A stretch of 64,000 nucleotides of DNA from Mucilaginibacter achroorhodeus (GTDB lineage: Bacteria; Bacteroidota; Bacteroidia; Sphingobacteriales; Sphingobacteriaceae): the NCBI RefSeq assembly GCF_007846095.1, contig NZ_VOEI01000002.1:372001-436000 (forward strand). The letters are read 5' to 3'. Below are positions 26,726 to 36,230 of this stretch, one piece after another (position 1 is the stretch's first letter; each line of letters starts with the position of its first letter). The position numbers were made by a program, and so were the translations under genes. Below the pieces are notes generated by a model, which saw nothing but the letters and a program-made list of their open reading frames with translations, was not told the origin of the DNA and did not search any database.

Positions 26726-26737
26726 ATATATATTATT
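26726..26737 (-). promoter_or_regulatory. Late-promoter motif, copy 5 (divergent)
   Basis: Minus-strand AATAATATATAT, 12 bases before the ATG of the 810-residue tail gene; two positions differ from the consensus. Confidence 0.5.
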
Positions 26738-26783
26738 ACTACACTTGCATTAATCAATAATTGTAACATCATAAAAGAAGATT

Positions 26784-27254
26784 ATGGCATCAACAGACAA
26801 AGCATTAGAAGTATTACAAGAGACTCTTACATCATTAGAATCAGGATTGATAGATTCGACCACAATCATTAATTCAACTTATAAAGAAGCGGTAGCTTTA
26901 GCAAACAAGGCACATAAAGATGCGATTGCTTTAGCAGAGAAAACTAAAAAAGATTCGTTATCTAAATTCACCAGTGAGAAATTAGAAATCACTAAGATTA
27001 AAACGGCAATTAAGGCTTTAACTGGTGATACATCTAAAACAGTAAAACCAAAAGAAACAAAAAGACAGCCCAAAAATTGGAATGATAAAATAGCCGCTGC
27101 TTACAAGGAATTACCAGAGGGTTCACCGAGAAAAGATGTCATTAAAAAAGTGGCTGAACTTTTCCCTGAAGTCGACTTGTCTAAAGACAAAGTAAATCTC
27201 AATGCAGCTATTGGAACATATAATAGAGCCAACGGTATCGAACCTAAGAAGTAA
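26784..27254 (+). CDS. Rightward small gene between tail genes (moron-like), unknown
   Basis: 156 residues, Lys/Thr-rich. The first two thirds form a probable coiled coil (STYKEAVALANKAHKDAIAL); the last 55 residues (KNWNDKIAAAYKELPEGSPR...DVIKKVAELFPEVDLSKDKV) are a compact charged domain that could bind nucleic acid. It faces the opposite way from the surrounding late genes and ends at its own terminator, as morons do. No function recognised. Confidence 0.7.
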   Translation: MASTDKALEVLQETLTSLESGLIDSTTIINSTYKEAVALANKAHKDAIALAEKTKKDSLSKFTSEKLEITKIKTAIKALTGDTSKTVKPKETKRQPKNWNDKIAAAYKELPEGSPRKDVIKKVAELFPEVDLSKDKVNLNAAIGTYNRANGIEPKK

Positions 27255-27264
27255 CTAATCGAAC

Positions 27265-27295
27265 AAAAAGGCTACCGCAATTGGTAGCCTTTTTT
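27265..27295. terminator. Bidirectional terminator
   Basis: AAAAAGGCTACC, loop GCAATT, GGTAGCCTTTTT: perfect 12-bp stem with T run, between convergent genes. Confidence 0.92.
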
Positions 27296-27325
27296 ATGCT
27301 TTTACTTATTGTAAATTACATCAGG

Positions 27326-30300
27326 TTAATTATTGATTACCTCCTCGATAATCATCGAGGTAACACCTGACCTATCACCACTTGTATTTTGACAGTTGAT
27401 GCTAATCATTGGTGAAGTATAGCCATCATTGGCTGCATCACCTGACACTGCAGGGAGTGATATGAGAGTTGGTGAAACGTTATTTAGTGTCAATATCTGT
27501 GATACGTTACCACCACCATTGATAAATTTACCTGTTCCAGTGCCATTTGCTCTAACTAACATCGTTCCATCTACTCCATCATATAGCCAGCTATAAAGCT
27601 TGATGTTATATATCTTGGTTGTATCAAGTTTCATCAAGGCAAATGTTAAATAAGCCTGTGCATCTGAACCCATTACTGCGGTTACTGTTCTTACTTCAAT
27701 TGGGAACTGACCATTTACTGGGTCACCAGTGGTGAAATATGATGCAGGGTTACTACTAACATCAATAATATTCTGTAAGTGTGATGTTGGATTACTTTCC
27801 ACCATCACGAACTTATAAGCGGTTATGGCACCGCTATCTGTTTTAGTTGGTATCACTAATTGAGAATTGTTGTATGACCTGCCTGTCAGATTGTAATGGT
27901 TCCAATCGTTGGGAGCCGATGAAATATTGGCATCATTAGTCATGTTAATTTTAATACGCTTACTTAACAGTGAAGCATCGTTAAGTCTGTTAGTAATCGT
28001 TTGATTTGAAATTGAGTTAACTTTAACTCCATAGATTGATTGCAGCGTACCATTTACACCATCATAAGAAAATCTAATTGCATTTGATGAATTAGTAACT
28101 GATGCAGATAAATAAACGTTAACTTTAGTGTTATCAGTCGGGTTTAATCCCACAGATATTGCACTAATGTATCTGTTAAGTGTACCAGGTGCTTCAATCA
28201 CGGTGAAGTAACTTTCAAGACCCGATGGATCATCAATTGGCAAACTAAACTGTAATGTTAATCTATCTCCTGAATAGCCAGTTTGAGCAGATTGTAAAGT
28301 CGGTGGAACTAATGAAATTGGGTCAGTCGTAGTGTTTAACGTAGCTGTATAATTACCATAAGATAACCCTTTAAACGCTCTTAATTTGTAGTAGTAAGAT
28401 GTGTTTGCAACTAATCCATCGTCTTTATACGATGTTGCCGTGTTTGCAATAGTCGCAACCTTTGTATAAACACCGGCTGATGCATTACTTCGCCACAATT
28501 CGAACCCATCAATGTAATCAGCATCAACTTGACCATATGTCCATGTAACAGTAATTGATGATGGCGATTTTGATGAACTATTAAAGGCACCAGGCACTGC
28601 AATAACTTTAAGTGTTTGTACACCGTAGGATGTAGTAGTATTTGATAAAACATTATCCTTTTCAAATTGCAATCGATAGTAATAAGTGGTGTACTCATTC
28701 AGACCATTATCTGTATAAGTACCGTTATCGATGTACCCATTATAAATTTCTGTAAATCCAGTCGATGGGTTGTTACTTCTATATACTCTTGTATTATTGA
28801 GACCAAGATTTTTATCACTCCACACTAATTTAATTTGGGATGGTGTCAGAGCCTGAATAATTACATCCATTGGGTCAGTCAATTTTGCTGTACCAATGTT
28901 GTAGGTAAAGATGATTTTCGGTGTGGCTGTAACCGCTGTCGTTAATTTTCTCGCGCTACCATCAAGTACTGTAGATGTATTGCCATTTGTACCTATTTCA
29001 AGGTGAGAATTATGTAAATCATCAAAGCTTATCCAATCAATAGAACTTTCAGATCCACCGACCTTAAAATCAATATTTACTGATTGCGTAACGCTATCAT
29101 TACCTAACCACATCACTAACATTGGTTTCCGACTATTGTCAACAGGTTTATAAGCCAACACCCATAAATCAGGGTCAGTAGTTTTTGATACCACCTCATT
29201 TGTCATTGCTGCACCTGATAATCTTACAGCATGACTAAATTTATATCCAGCCATTGCTTTTTGAAAGGCAGTAGCATAGTAATACGCTTGAGTTGGTGGT
29301 CTATTAGCTGCACCATTGGGACCATCTAAATAACCTGATGTAGCGAAGGTTACCCAAGGGTTGGCAATGTTAGGTGGAAAGTCTGATAACCAGTTCAAAC
29401 CGAAAATTGCATATTGAAGTAACGTATCAATCCCCAAATAATCGGCAATTAAAAATGTTCTCAATGTCCAAAGTGCTTTTTTCCAACCTCGTCTAACATA
29501 ATCAACATCATTTGGAGCTATGATTGAACCTTTATGTTCATCATAACCTATTTCAGAAATCATAAATTTCAAATGCTGTGCTGATGGATATCTATTCCTG
29601 AAATCAACATGTGTATTTGCATATTTAATGAAATCTCCCCTTTCAGGTGGTTCGCCATAGAGGTCATATCGCGCATAAGCATTATCATAATTAATAGCAC
29701 CGCCAGTAACATTGTAGAAGTGTTCATTAATAAAATGAATTGGGTAATCTCCCACACCTCTATTTACATCCCACCATCTAAGCATTGCCATCTTGTAACC
29801 AATTGGAACAGATGTCAAACCTACCATCACTGCCACAGCATCAGGGTCAGCATCTTTAATACCGAAGCCAGCACCCATTGCGCCTTTATGCCCATCGTAG
29901 CAAGCTGATATTATAGCTGCTAATTCTTCGGGATTAGTATATCTTTCTGTACTTGTAGAGGCTGCTGAACATTCATTAATACCCAATTCATAATACTTGA
30001 CATAACCCAAGCCTTTTTTGATTGTATCTGATGGATGTATTCTGAATAAGCTATTAGGCTGATTTGATTTTGATCCATAACGAGCTGCAACTTGCCAATA
30101 AAACTGGGCTATGAATTTATAATTTAACGGATTCGTTGTGTACTCAAGAGTCATAGGATAGCCCCAGTCAAGGGGTTTTCTCTCTCTAACTGCATCGGGT
30201 GGTACATCATCATTTGATAAGAAGTATGGAGAACTTACAACACAGAATATAATGTCCATTCCATTATCTTTTACTGATTTGAAATAGACATCACTATCAC

Positions 30301-31645
30301 CTACATTACTTTTAGCAAACTTATACTGGATATTCTCAAGCGTGACATCTGCCCCACCACCCTGTTGGTACATAGGTGTTTCATCATTATACCAAACTGG
30401 GTTGGAATAAAGTCTCACCGTCTTAGCTACTGTTGCAGTGAATGGTACATCATTAACAATATTTGAGTTTGTTCCAATACGCTCTGGCAAAGTCAATGAC
30501 GGTGAAGTATTCTTATATTTTACTCCTTTTAAATTTTGTGCAGAAAGTCTTTTTCCTTTGAACACAACCCCATACCAAGAACTACGCTCATTTGGTGCAA
30601 CTGTGATTTTGATAAATCTTACATCAGTTGAAAAGCCCGGATCTAAATCAAGTCCAGTCCATTCATTTTTAGGTTCTTCGCCAGTGTACTGACCAGCATA
30701 ATTATAATTAGTACCATCAGATGACGTATATACATTTTTCCAGTCCGAACCCACTGCAGGATTCAAGAAAACAGTGTTGACTTGATATGCATCTTCTAAA
30801 TCGAAGATGAATGTTTGCTCTTGATTATAATAGTCATCTTTGAATTGGTTGGTATGTACCATTACCATTGGTCGAGCAGATACGCCCACAGGCAATCCGT
30901 TTTGAAGGGTAATGCTACTATAATCAACTAACCATTTTTCATCTAAAATAATTCCATCGGTATCTACTTTAAACAACGTACTGTAAGTAGTGACATTTTC
31001 CGATTTAACTGGAATCAGAATATCTACATCTCCTGATGAACCGCCACCCTCAAGAGGTAAAGTAGTGAACTGAATTACATTTGATAATGCCCCTTCACGA
31101 GTTTTGCCATACGTGGTTTTGGTAGCCACAACAGCAACATAATAAATTTGCTTCGGTGTTAGTTTTGTTAGGTTAAAGCTCTCTAATTGACCTGCTGCTT
31201 TAGGCACATAACTGTTCTTAAACACACCCAAAGAGTTTAACTGAACAGTGTTATCAAATGGAGCATTTGAATAATAGATAATGTACTTATCAGCGTTTAA
31301 TGTTTGATTGCCTGATGGTGCAGTGAATTGAATTTGCACAGTTGTAGCATCAAGATAGTTCCACTTTAAATCTATGATTGCACTTGGACTTGATATATCG
31401 TCCGCTGGGGTTAGTATCGTGCTATTCCAATAGATACCCGAGTCATCTACATAGTATTCCAAAAGAGTAGTTTTGTTGGGCGTTGGTTCAACTGTGATAT
31501 TACCGAAATGACCTTCGGGTAACGTAACGGTATGAAATCCTACTGAATTTTGGCGTACTAAGACGCGACCAGTTTCTCCCAATGTTGGTGTACTCACACC
31601 TAATTCTAAATCACTTGTAAGAAGTATCTTGTTTAACTTCGACAT
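27326..31645 (-). CDS. Giant tail protein with FN3, discoidin-like and GH-A-like glycosidase domains
   Basis: 1439 residues. In order: N-terminal virion part (1-80), FN3 (about 85-197), F5/8 type C-like beta-sandwich (about 255-365; FIFDLEDAYQVNTVFLNPAV), a TIM-barrel-like region (about 440-810) with two candidate catalytic Glu, E558 in YYELGINEC and E698 in FMISEIGY, a beta domain, two FN3 (about 925-1108), and a C-terminal beta region. The paired Glu pattern fits clan GH-A retaining glycosidases. It may be a receptor-binding depolymerase that cuts host surface polysaccharide. Substrate unknown; a non-catalytic binding role is possible. Confidence 0.75.
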   Translation of the reverse strand: MSKLNKILLTSDLELGVSTPTLGETGRVLVRQNSVGFHTVTLPEGHFGNITVEPTPNKTTLLEYYVDDSGIYWNSTILTPADDISSPSAIIDLKWNYLDATTVQIQFTAPSGNQTLNADKYIIYYSNAPFDNTVQLNSLGVFKNSYVPKAAGQLESFNLTKLTPKQIYYVAVVATKTTYGKTREGALSNVIQFTTLPLEGGGSSGDVDILIPVKSENVTTYSTLFKVDTDGIILDEKWLVDYSSITLQNGLPVGVSARPMVMVHTNQFKDDYYNQEQTFIFDLEDAYQVNTVFLNPAVGSDWKNVYTSSDGTNYNYAGQYTGEEPKNEWTGLDLDPGFSTDVRFIKITVAPNERSSWYGVVFKGKRLSAQNLKGVKYKNTSPSLTLPERIGTNSNIVNDVPFTATVAKTVRLYSNPVWYNDETPMYQQGGGADVTLENIQYKFAKSNVGDSDVYFKSVKDNGMDIIFCVVSSPYFLSNDDVPPDAVRERKPLDWGYPMTLEYTTNPLNYKFIAQFYWQVAARYGSKSNQPNSLFRIHPSDTIKKGLGYVKYYELGINECSAASTSTERYTNPEELAAIISACYDGHKGAMGAGFGIKDADPDAVAVMVGLTSVPIGYKMAMLRWWDVNRGVGDYPIHFINEHFYNVTGGAINYDNAYARYDLYGEPPERGDFIKYANTHVDFRNRYPSAQHLKFMISEIGYDEHKGSIIAPNDVDYVRRGWKKALWTLRTFLIADYLGIDTLLQYAIFGLNWLSDFPPNIANPWVTFATSGYLDGPNGAANRPPTQAYYYATAFQKAMAGYKFSHAVRLSGAAMTNEVVSKTTDPDLWVLAYKPVDNSRKPMLVMWLGNDSVTQSVNIDFKVGGSESSIDWISFDDLHNSHLEIGTNGNTSTVLDGSARKLTTAVTATPKIIFTYNIGTAKLTDPMDVIIQALTPSQIKLVWSDKNLGLNNTRVYRSNNPSTGFTEIYNGYIDNGTYTDNGLNEYTTYYYRLQFEKDNVLSNTTTSYGVQTLKVIAVPGAFNSSSKSPSSITVTWTYGQVDADYIDGFELWRSNASAGVYTKVATIANTATSYKDDGLVANTSYYYKLRAFKGLSYGNYTATLNTTTDPISLVPPTLQSAQTGYSGDRLTLQFSLPIDDPSGLESYFTVIEAPGTLNRYISAISVGLNPTDNTKVNVYLSASVTNSSNAIRFSYDGVNGTLQSIYGVKVNSISNQTITNRLNDASLLSKRIKINMTNDANISSAPNDWNHYNLTGRSYNNSQLVIPTKTDSGAITAYKFVMVESNPTSHLQNIIDVSSNPASYFTTGDPVNGQFPIEVRTVTAVMGSDAQAYLTFALMKLDTTKIYNIKLYSWLYDGVDGTMLVRANGTGTGKFINGGGNVSQILTLNNVSPTLISLPAVSGDAANDGYTSPMISINCQNTSGDRSGVTSMIIEEVINN

Positions 31646-31663
31646 TCATAATATTTAATTTTA

Positions 31664-32998
31664 TCAGATGCCATCTTCGACATTTGCATCTCCATTGGCA
31701 TCTATTTCTAAGTAGCCAAAGGTTGGGAAATCAGTATCACTATAACAATAGCTATCTACTTCAACGTAAGGTATGTTTGGCGGTAAGAAATCATCATTTA
31801 ATGGTGCATAATTGACAATATCTATACCTGTTGGGGCAGTAAATTGTATTGTTTGCCTTATCAATCCATTGCTTAGTCTCACCTTACCCACTTCATAAGA
31901 AGTGTTATTGATACTTATTGGCTGGTAAGTGCCGTCTGATAGTTTGACATACACTTCGGGAGACATAAATAATTGCTTCAAATACCTTGAATCAACATCG
32001 TTTAACGGTTGGCTAACAACTGTAAAAGTTGATTCGGTATTAACGGTAATAGTTCTCTTTTCAGAATTGAAGATGTTATTATTGATGTTACTGTATAAGC
32101 CACTATCATTGAAACCGAATGATGATTTCGTCATTGTAGTCTTGCTAACGTTAATCGCTTCTTTCGGATTTATGAAGTAACAAGAATCATATCCACCTTT
32201 AGCATTAGCATGAACTAAAATGACTGGCTCATCCTGACACTTCAACTGTTCATATTGATAGAATCTTAACTTTGTTTTCTGTACCCCGTTAACGTCTAAT
32301 AATTGCAAGGTGAAATATTTCACTGGTTTGAAATCAATGTTGAAATAGGTAGCCAATGCTAAAGGTGATGCATTGATTCGGAATGCAGTTGTGTAGTTCG
32401 AATACGTTAGCCCATAGTTACCTATGTAATGATTATTTCTATCATATAACTTCAAGGTCAAGACAAAGGACGGTAAGTCTTTATTCAAGACATATAGCAG
32501 CTCTGTTGAATGATAATGAACTTTTGAGTAGTTAGGCTTATCGGTAAGAAATAATGAGTTAGTTGCGCCCGAAAAGGCTTGCAAAACGAAGTTATTGTAG
32601 TCGTAATGGTTGTACTGGGTGTTATTTAAACTGCCGTTCCATATATAATACACATCAGTCTCAAATGCTGCGCCATTGATAATATCATTGCCACTTACTA
32701 CTTTTTCTGTAATGATTAACTTGAAATCTTTAAGAATTTCTGTAGCCGGCTCGATTAAATTTAAAGAAACGTCTAAATAATAATCAGTCTGATTTGATAA
32801 TATAGATGAAAGGTCAAATGATGTTTTCTTCGGTTGATTTGGAAAGACCTGGTATCGTTGATTAGCAAGCAACATTTCAGAGGCTGTCATTACCTTAACT
32901 TCAAAATACAAGATGTTAGAATTATCTGATTGAAGTTGAAATATCACTGGGCTTTGAACTGGTACAAATAGCTGAGGTTGCTGAATGAGCGTAATCAT
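31664..32998 (-). CDS. Tail/baseplate protein
   Basis: 444 residues, beta-rich, beginning MITLIQQPQLFVPVQSPVIF; segments such as YLDVSLNLIEPATEILKDFK and ITVNTESTFTVVSQPLNDVD match the style of Bacteroidetes-phage baseplate hub-like proteins. It precedes the giant fibre gene and shares its transcript from the late motif at 33017. The C-terminal 40 residues are acidic. No catalytic motif. Confidence 0.6.
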   Translation of the reverse strand: MITLIQQPQLFVPVQSPVIFQLQSDNSNILYFEVKVMTASEMLLANQRYQVFPNQPKKTSFDLSSILSNQTDYYLDVSLNLIEPATEILKDFKLIITEKVVSGNDIINGAAFETDVYYIWNGSLNNTQYNHYDYNNFVLQAFSGATNSLFLTDKPNYSKVHYHSTELLYVLNKDLPSFVLTLKLYDRNNHYIGNYGLTYSNYTTAFRINASPLALATYFNIDFKPVKYFTLQLLDVNGVQKTKLRFYQYEQLKCQDEPVILVHANAKGGYDSCYFINPKEAINVSKTTMTKSSFGFNDSGLYSNINNNIFNSEKRTITVNTESTFTVVSQPLNDVDSRYLKQLFMSPEVYVKLSDGTYQPISINNTSYEVGKVRLSNGLIRQTIQFTAPTGIDIVNYAPLNDDFLPPNIPYVEVDSYCYSDTDFPTFGYLEIDANGDANVEDGI

Positions 32999-33016
32999 TT
33001 ATAGAGCATCTTTACT

Positions 33017-33028
33017 CTATATATTATG
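33017..33028 (-). promoter_or_regulatory. Late-promoter motif, copy 6 (divergent)
   Basis: Minus-strand CATAATATATAG, 19 bases before the 444-residue tail gene; a rightward gene starts at 33058 on the other side. Confidence 0.7.
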
Positions 33029-33057
33029 TTTCAGTTTACTTTTCTGATATTAGTATT

Positions 33058-33591
33058 ATGAAATATTACCCACTTAAAGAAGTTGCTAAGCTTTCAGATA
33101 TAGACATGTTTGTCTTAGTTGAATACCTTAATGAAAAAGGCTATGACATTGAATTGGACGAAGCATTTGACTACGAGGATATTTCAGAACATTATCTCCA
33201 ATTGGTATTAGAAGAAAAGGTTATTATTAAACAGCGGGAACTTTTGAGAGTTGCTGAAATTAATCACAAACTCAAATACTTGAAAAACAAAAAAGACAAA
33301 CTTGATGAGGAATGGGGCGCAAGCAGAAATTTTGAGGCTGTCTCAAATTTTATAAATGAAGAATTAGAAAAGATTAATTCATTTATAGCTACTATTAACA
33401 AGTTACGTCATCAAATGATGGATTATATCGAAGGTCCATACATGCCAAGAAATTCCGACAAAAACAATAGATACTATATTTATAACTCTTATGGTTTCGT
33501 AATGGAAGTAGGAACATTAGAAGAAGCAAGGGAGCAAGCCCGTCAGTTCAACGGTGTCATAAAGGATATTCGCGACAATACAGTTCGATAG
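33058..33591 (+). CDS. Rightward small gene within the late region, IF2-N-like start
   Basis: 177 residues. The first 45 (YPLKEVAKLSDIDMFVLVEYLNEKGYDIE) resemble the IF2 N-terminal helical module, a small nucleic-acid-binding fold; then a long coiled coil (about 70-125) and a C-terminal 45-residue unit (YYIYNSYGFVMEVGTLEEAR). It runs against the late genes and its stop abuts the stop of the next leftward gene. Function unknown; the IF2-N similarity is by pattern only. Confidence 0.65.
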   Translation: MKYYPLKEVAKLSDIDMFVLVEYLNEKGYDIELDEAFDYEDISEHYLQLVLEEKVIIKQRELLRVAEINHKLKYLKNKKDKLDEEWGASRNFEAVSNFINEELEKINSFIATINKLRHQMMDYIEGPYMPRNSDKNNRYYIYNSYGFVMEVGTLEEAREQARQFNGVIKDIRDNTVR

Positions 33592-34245
33592 TTATCTACC
33601 CATTGCCTTGTTATAAATATCAGTACCGTATCTATCTGTAATGCCCGATGTAATTAAATCAGCCGTGAACCCAGCCACAGATTTTGATAAATCTTCGACC
33701 AATTTGGGTAGCTCTTTAGAAAAAATGTCTTGAGGCTTAAAACCTTCATTGTAAACTTTTTTCGCCATAGCCCAAGATGCTGACTTAATAGCCTTATCAT
33801 CCCCTTTCATATCATCAAATGGTGATGGATTACCACCGTAATTCTCTTCGTTTCTAAGATTGATATTTTTGCGTTTGATGTATTCTTCAAACACATTAGC
33901 CGGTGGCATCTTGTCAGTGTATTTAAACGGGCTATTTGGTGCCAATGTAGATGATTTGGCACCCTTTACACCCTTATCTTGATAGATTAAATAAGCTTCA
34001 CCTATAATATTGATACTCGTTTCTGTAACTTGTAACTTCAAGTCCTCAATCTTCCCAGTAACAGGCATATCAGCGGATTGTATATTGGCTTTAACTCTTT
34101 CGATAAAAGCGGCAGCGTCATTTTCCATGGTGGAAAACACATCTTGGAATTCAAAGCTACTACGATTAGAGCCAAGTGAATCTAATTGGGATAGGGCGTC
34201 TTGTCTTGCCTGCGCTCTTGCTGATGATAAACTATTTGTTGCCAT
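33592..34245 (-). CDS. Probable tail/neck protein (HK97 gp10-like)
   Basis: 217 residues. A helical N-terminus with AAAFIERVKANIQSADMP is followed by IIGEAYLIYQDKGVKGAKSS and a C-terminal helix; this matches the layout of gp10-like head-tail joining or minor tail proteins. Its ATG overlaps the stop of the frameshifted upstream gene (TAATG), so translation is coupled. Assignment is moderate. Confidence 0.55.
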   Translation of the reverse strand: MATNSLSSARAQARQDALSQLDSLGSNRSSFEFQDVFSTMENDAAAFIERVKANIQSADMPVTGKIEDLKLQVTETSINIIGEAYLIYQDKGVKGAKSSTLAPNSPFKYTDKMPPANVFEEYIKRKNINLRNEENYGGNPSPFDDMKGDDKAIKSASWAMAKKVYNEGFKPQDIFSKELPKLVEDLSKSVAGFTADLITSGITDRYGTDIYNKAMGR

Positions 34246-34478
34246 TACTTTTTATACTTTGATTCTATCAACGCTACCTTTTCTTTGAGTAATGTTGCCA
34301 GTGTCAGCACCTCGGCCACATTTCTTTGCATGGTCTGAAACAATGTCTCCCGTGTGTAGTCAGCTACATTTTTAGCTATTTCGAACCAGCCCCAGCGTTT
34401 ATTGAAGTCATCCTCAAGTGATTTATTTAACTCACTGATTAATGACTTCGGCTGAACAGCTTCAATATCATTCTCCAT
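34245..34478 (-). CDS. Downstream (-1) frame of the tail-assembly gene
   Basis: This frame encodes ENDIEAVQPKSLISELNKSL and a helical C-terminus (77 residues from its first ATG), but it is open further upstream to the run of seven T at 34565-34571. The extra 31 codons (YAANINQEIFENFSDFFGQA...) look more like natural protein than the out-of-frame tail of the upstream gene. It is therefore best read as the C-terminal part of a frameshift product of about 250 residues, not as a separate gene. Confidence 0.65.
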   Translation of the reverse strand: MENDIEAVQPKSLISELNKSLEDDFNKRWGWFEIAKNVADYTRETLFQTMQRNVAEVLTLATLLKEKVALIESKYKK

Positions 34479-35011
34479 ATCTGTTTCAGACTCATCTTTA
34501 CTAATCGCTTGGCCAAAGAAATCTGAAAAGTTCTCAAAGATTTCTTGGTTGATGTTTGCAGCATAAAAAAACCCTCGTACACCTCTGATACGCTCATTGA
34601 TTCAATTTCTTGTTCACTACGATTTGCAACTACTAATTTCATTATCTCAGTTACGTGATTTAAATGATTTGGCATTAACTTCTGATAATTGACAAACTCA
34701 TCATAAGTCAGGCTATCAATCACCTTAACCTTTAAACTGGTTTTAGAAGGCTGTGGCTCATTATTAAAATAAGCTATGCCATTCATCAATGGAATGATTT
34801 CAGTGACTGGTAGCCGTTCTAAATCGATAACAGGGATATTCAGTAGCTTAGACAGTATTGAGAATTGTATGTAACTACCCCATTCTTCATCATCTTCTAT
34901 CCAATCAGGCTTTTCACTCGGCAAAGTGTTGATAATATCGAAGTATATTTTGTGATTCAGTTCATCATAGGACTTAGGCAATCGGTTAATCAGGCTCATT
35001 TCATTAATCAT
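34439..35011 (-). CDS. Tail assembly chaperone-like protein, frame 0 (gpG-like)
   Basis: 190 residues if read to its own stop. Residues 1-149 are a plausible folded protein (YFDIINTLPSEKPDWIEDDE, LTYDEFVNYQKLM, MSVSEVYEGFF); after that the sequence becomes Lys/Leu-rich and unnatural. At codon 147-149 (G-F-F) lies a T_TTT_TTT slippery run; a -1 slip joins to the 34245-34478 frame. The true start is probably the ATG at 34999, 18 bases from the late motif, rather than 35011. In many tailed phages a -1 shift makes the gpG/gpGT chaperones that help tail assembly. Confidence 0.6.
   Translation of the reverse strand: MINEMSLINRLPKSYDELNHKIYFDIINTLPSEKPDWIEDDEEWGSYIQFSILSKLLNIPVIDLERLPVTEIIPLMNGIAYFNNEPQPSKTSLKVKVIDSLTYDEFVNYQKLMPNHLNHVTEIMKLVVANRSEQEIESMSVSEVYEGFFMLQTSTKKSLRTFQISLAKRLVKMSLKQIWRMILKLFSRSH
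34565..34571 (-). promoter_or_regulatory. Candidate -1 frameshift site (seven T in mRNA sense)
   Basis: In frame 0 the mRNA reads ...GGT TTT TTT ATG..., a T TTT TTT heptamer of the X XXY YYZ type. Slipping back one base joins two open frames into one of 255 codons plus stop. Confidence 0.6.
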
Positions 35012-35016
35012 TTCTA

Positions 35017-35028
35017 CTATATATTATT
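35017..35028 (-). promoter_or_regulatory. Late-promoter motif, copy 7
   Basis: Minus-strand AATAATATATAG, inside the end of the terminase gene. It is 18 bases before the second ATG (34999) of the chaperone gene, matching the other copies. Confidence 0.6.
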
Positions 35029-36230
35029 TAACCAAAGCCAAATCCTGATAAGAAGTTACCATTGGCTGGGACTTGTTTCAAGCCACGATTAGCTAATGCT
35101 AATGAGATTACACAGTCATCATGGCCACCGGGTGTGTTACCATAAGTTATATGACCGGTACGCGAATAAAAATATTCGAAAATTGAAAGTTCACGGGCTG
35201 TAACGTCATTGAACTTCAAATTGCCTTTCTCAATATCCAATATCATTTCAGTGATTAACTTAGGCTTCGACTGGCCTGTGAACTCAAATCCTTGAATATT
35301 TGCAACTCCTTCACGCTGCAACGATTCATAGATAGCGTCACCGATGGATCCGTGTGTACTGTCAATTACTTTAAGTATGTGTTGCGGTAGAGCTTTAATT
35401 CTTTGCTTAGTAAATTCATTATCTCTTTGAAATCTTTCAAAGTATGTGGTCACTCCCAATTCATCTAACCCTGTGATAACGGTGTAATCTGAATACTTCG
35501 CTATGTCAATACCATACACCACGGTTTGATTTGTTGATAGTGTAGATATTGTGTTGGCTTCGATATGGTTTAGAGCAACGACCGCATTGCTATTAGCGTT
35601 TGGAATTGCTAAGTACTCTTGTTGAAAAGCGGCCTCGGGTAAAGATGCTTTCGCAGCATCTATCTCATCATTATCAATAAATGGGTTATCATAAGTTGAG
35701 TATTGAAATGATTGATAACCATTTTCACCATTCAGCCCCTTGAGATACAATGTGTAGAAATAGTTTTTGCCTCGGGGTGTAGAGATGAACAGAGCATTAC
35801 CCTTGTAGTCAGTCAGGGTCGGACGGATAGAATTTAGCCAGGCACTTTCAAGGTCGGGAATGTAAGCAGCTTCATCAATTATTACAGTGTGAAACTTCCT
35901 GCCGCGAAATGCGTCTAACCTCTCTCCAGTAAGAAATGAAAGTGTTCCACCAGTTCTAAGCGTGATAATCAAATCGGACTTGTTAGCCGATTTAATAAGA
36001 GCAACTGGAATGCTTCTAAGAACGTCAGCAAAAAATATTCTACCCAGTTGATATGTTGGAGTTACATAGGCAACATGCTTTCCTTCAATAACACCAAGTA
36101 TCGATATGATTTGGCTGATTAACGATTTGCCCCAACGTCTACCACATAAGAGTACTTTAAAACGTGCCTTACTATCTAAAACAGCTTTTTGTCCAGCGTG
36201 TGGCCTTGGTAGTTTAATGCTGATATCCAA
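35028..36230 (-). CDS. terL: Terminase large subunit
   Basis: 400 residues. ATPase domain: Walker A CGRRWGKS at 29-36 and Walker B VIIDEAAYI with D119-E120; a coupling-type TPRG near 150. Nuclease domain: VVYGIDIAKYSDYTVI and the late GGHDDCVISLAL with metal-binding Asp residues. It cuts concatemeric DNA and pumps it through the portal. It follows the small-subunit-like gene without overlap; length is on the short side for the family but all motifs are present. Confidence 0.93.
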   Translation of the reverse strand: MDISIKLPRPHAGQKAVLDSKARFKVLLCGRRWGKSLISQIISILGVIEGKHVAYVTPTYQLGRIFFADVLRSIPVALIKSANKSDLIITLRTGGTLSFLTGERLDAFRGRKFHTVIIDEAAYIPDLESAWLNSIRPTLTDYKGNALFISTPRGKNYFYTLYLKGLNGENGYQSFQYSTYDNPFIDNDEIDAAKASLPEAAFQQEYLAIPNANSNAVVALNHIEANTISTLSTNQTVVYGIDIAKYSDYTVITGLDELGVTTYFERFQRDNEFTKQRIKALPQHILKVIDSTHGSIGDAIYESLQREGVANIQGFEFTGQSKPKLITEMILDIEKGNLKFNDVTARELSIFEYFYSRTGHITYGNTPGGHDDCVISLALANRGLKQVPANGNFLSGFGFG

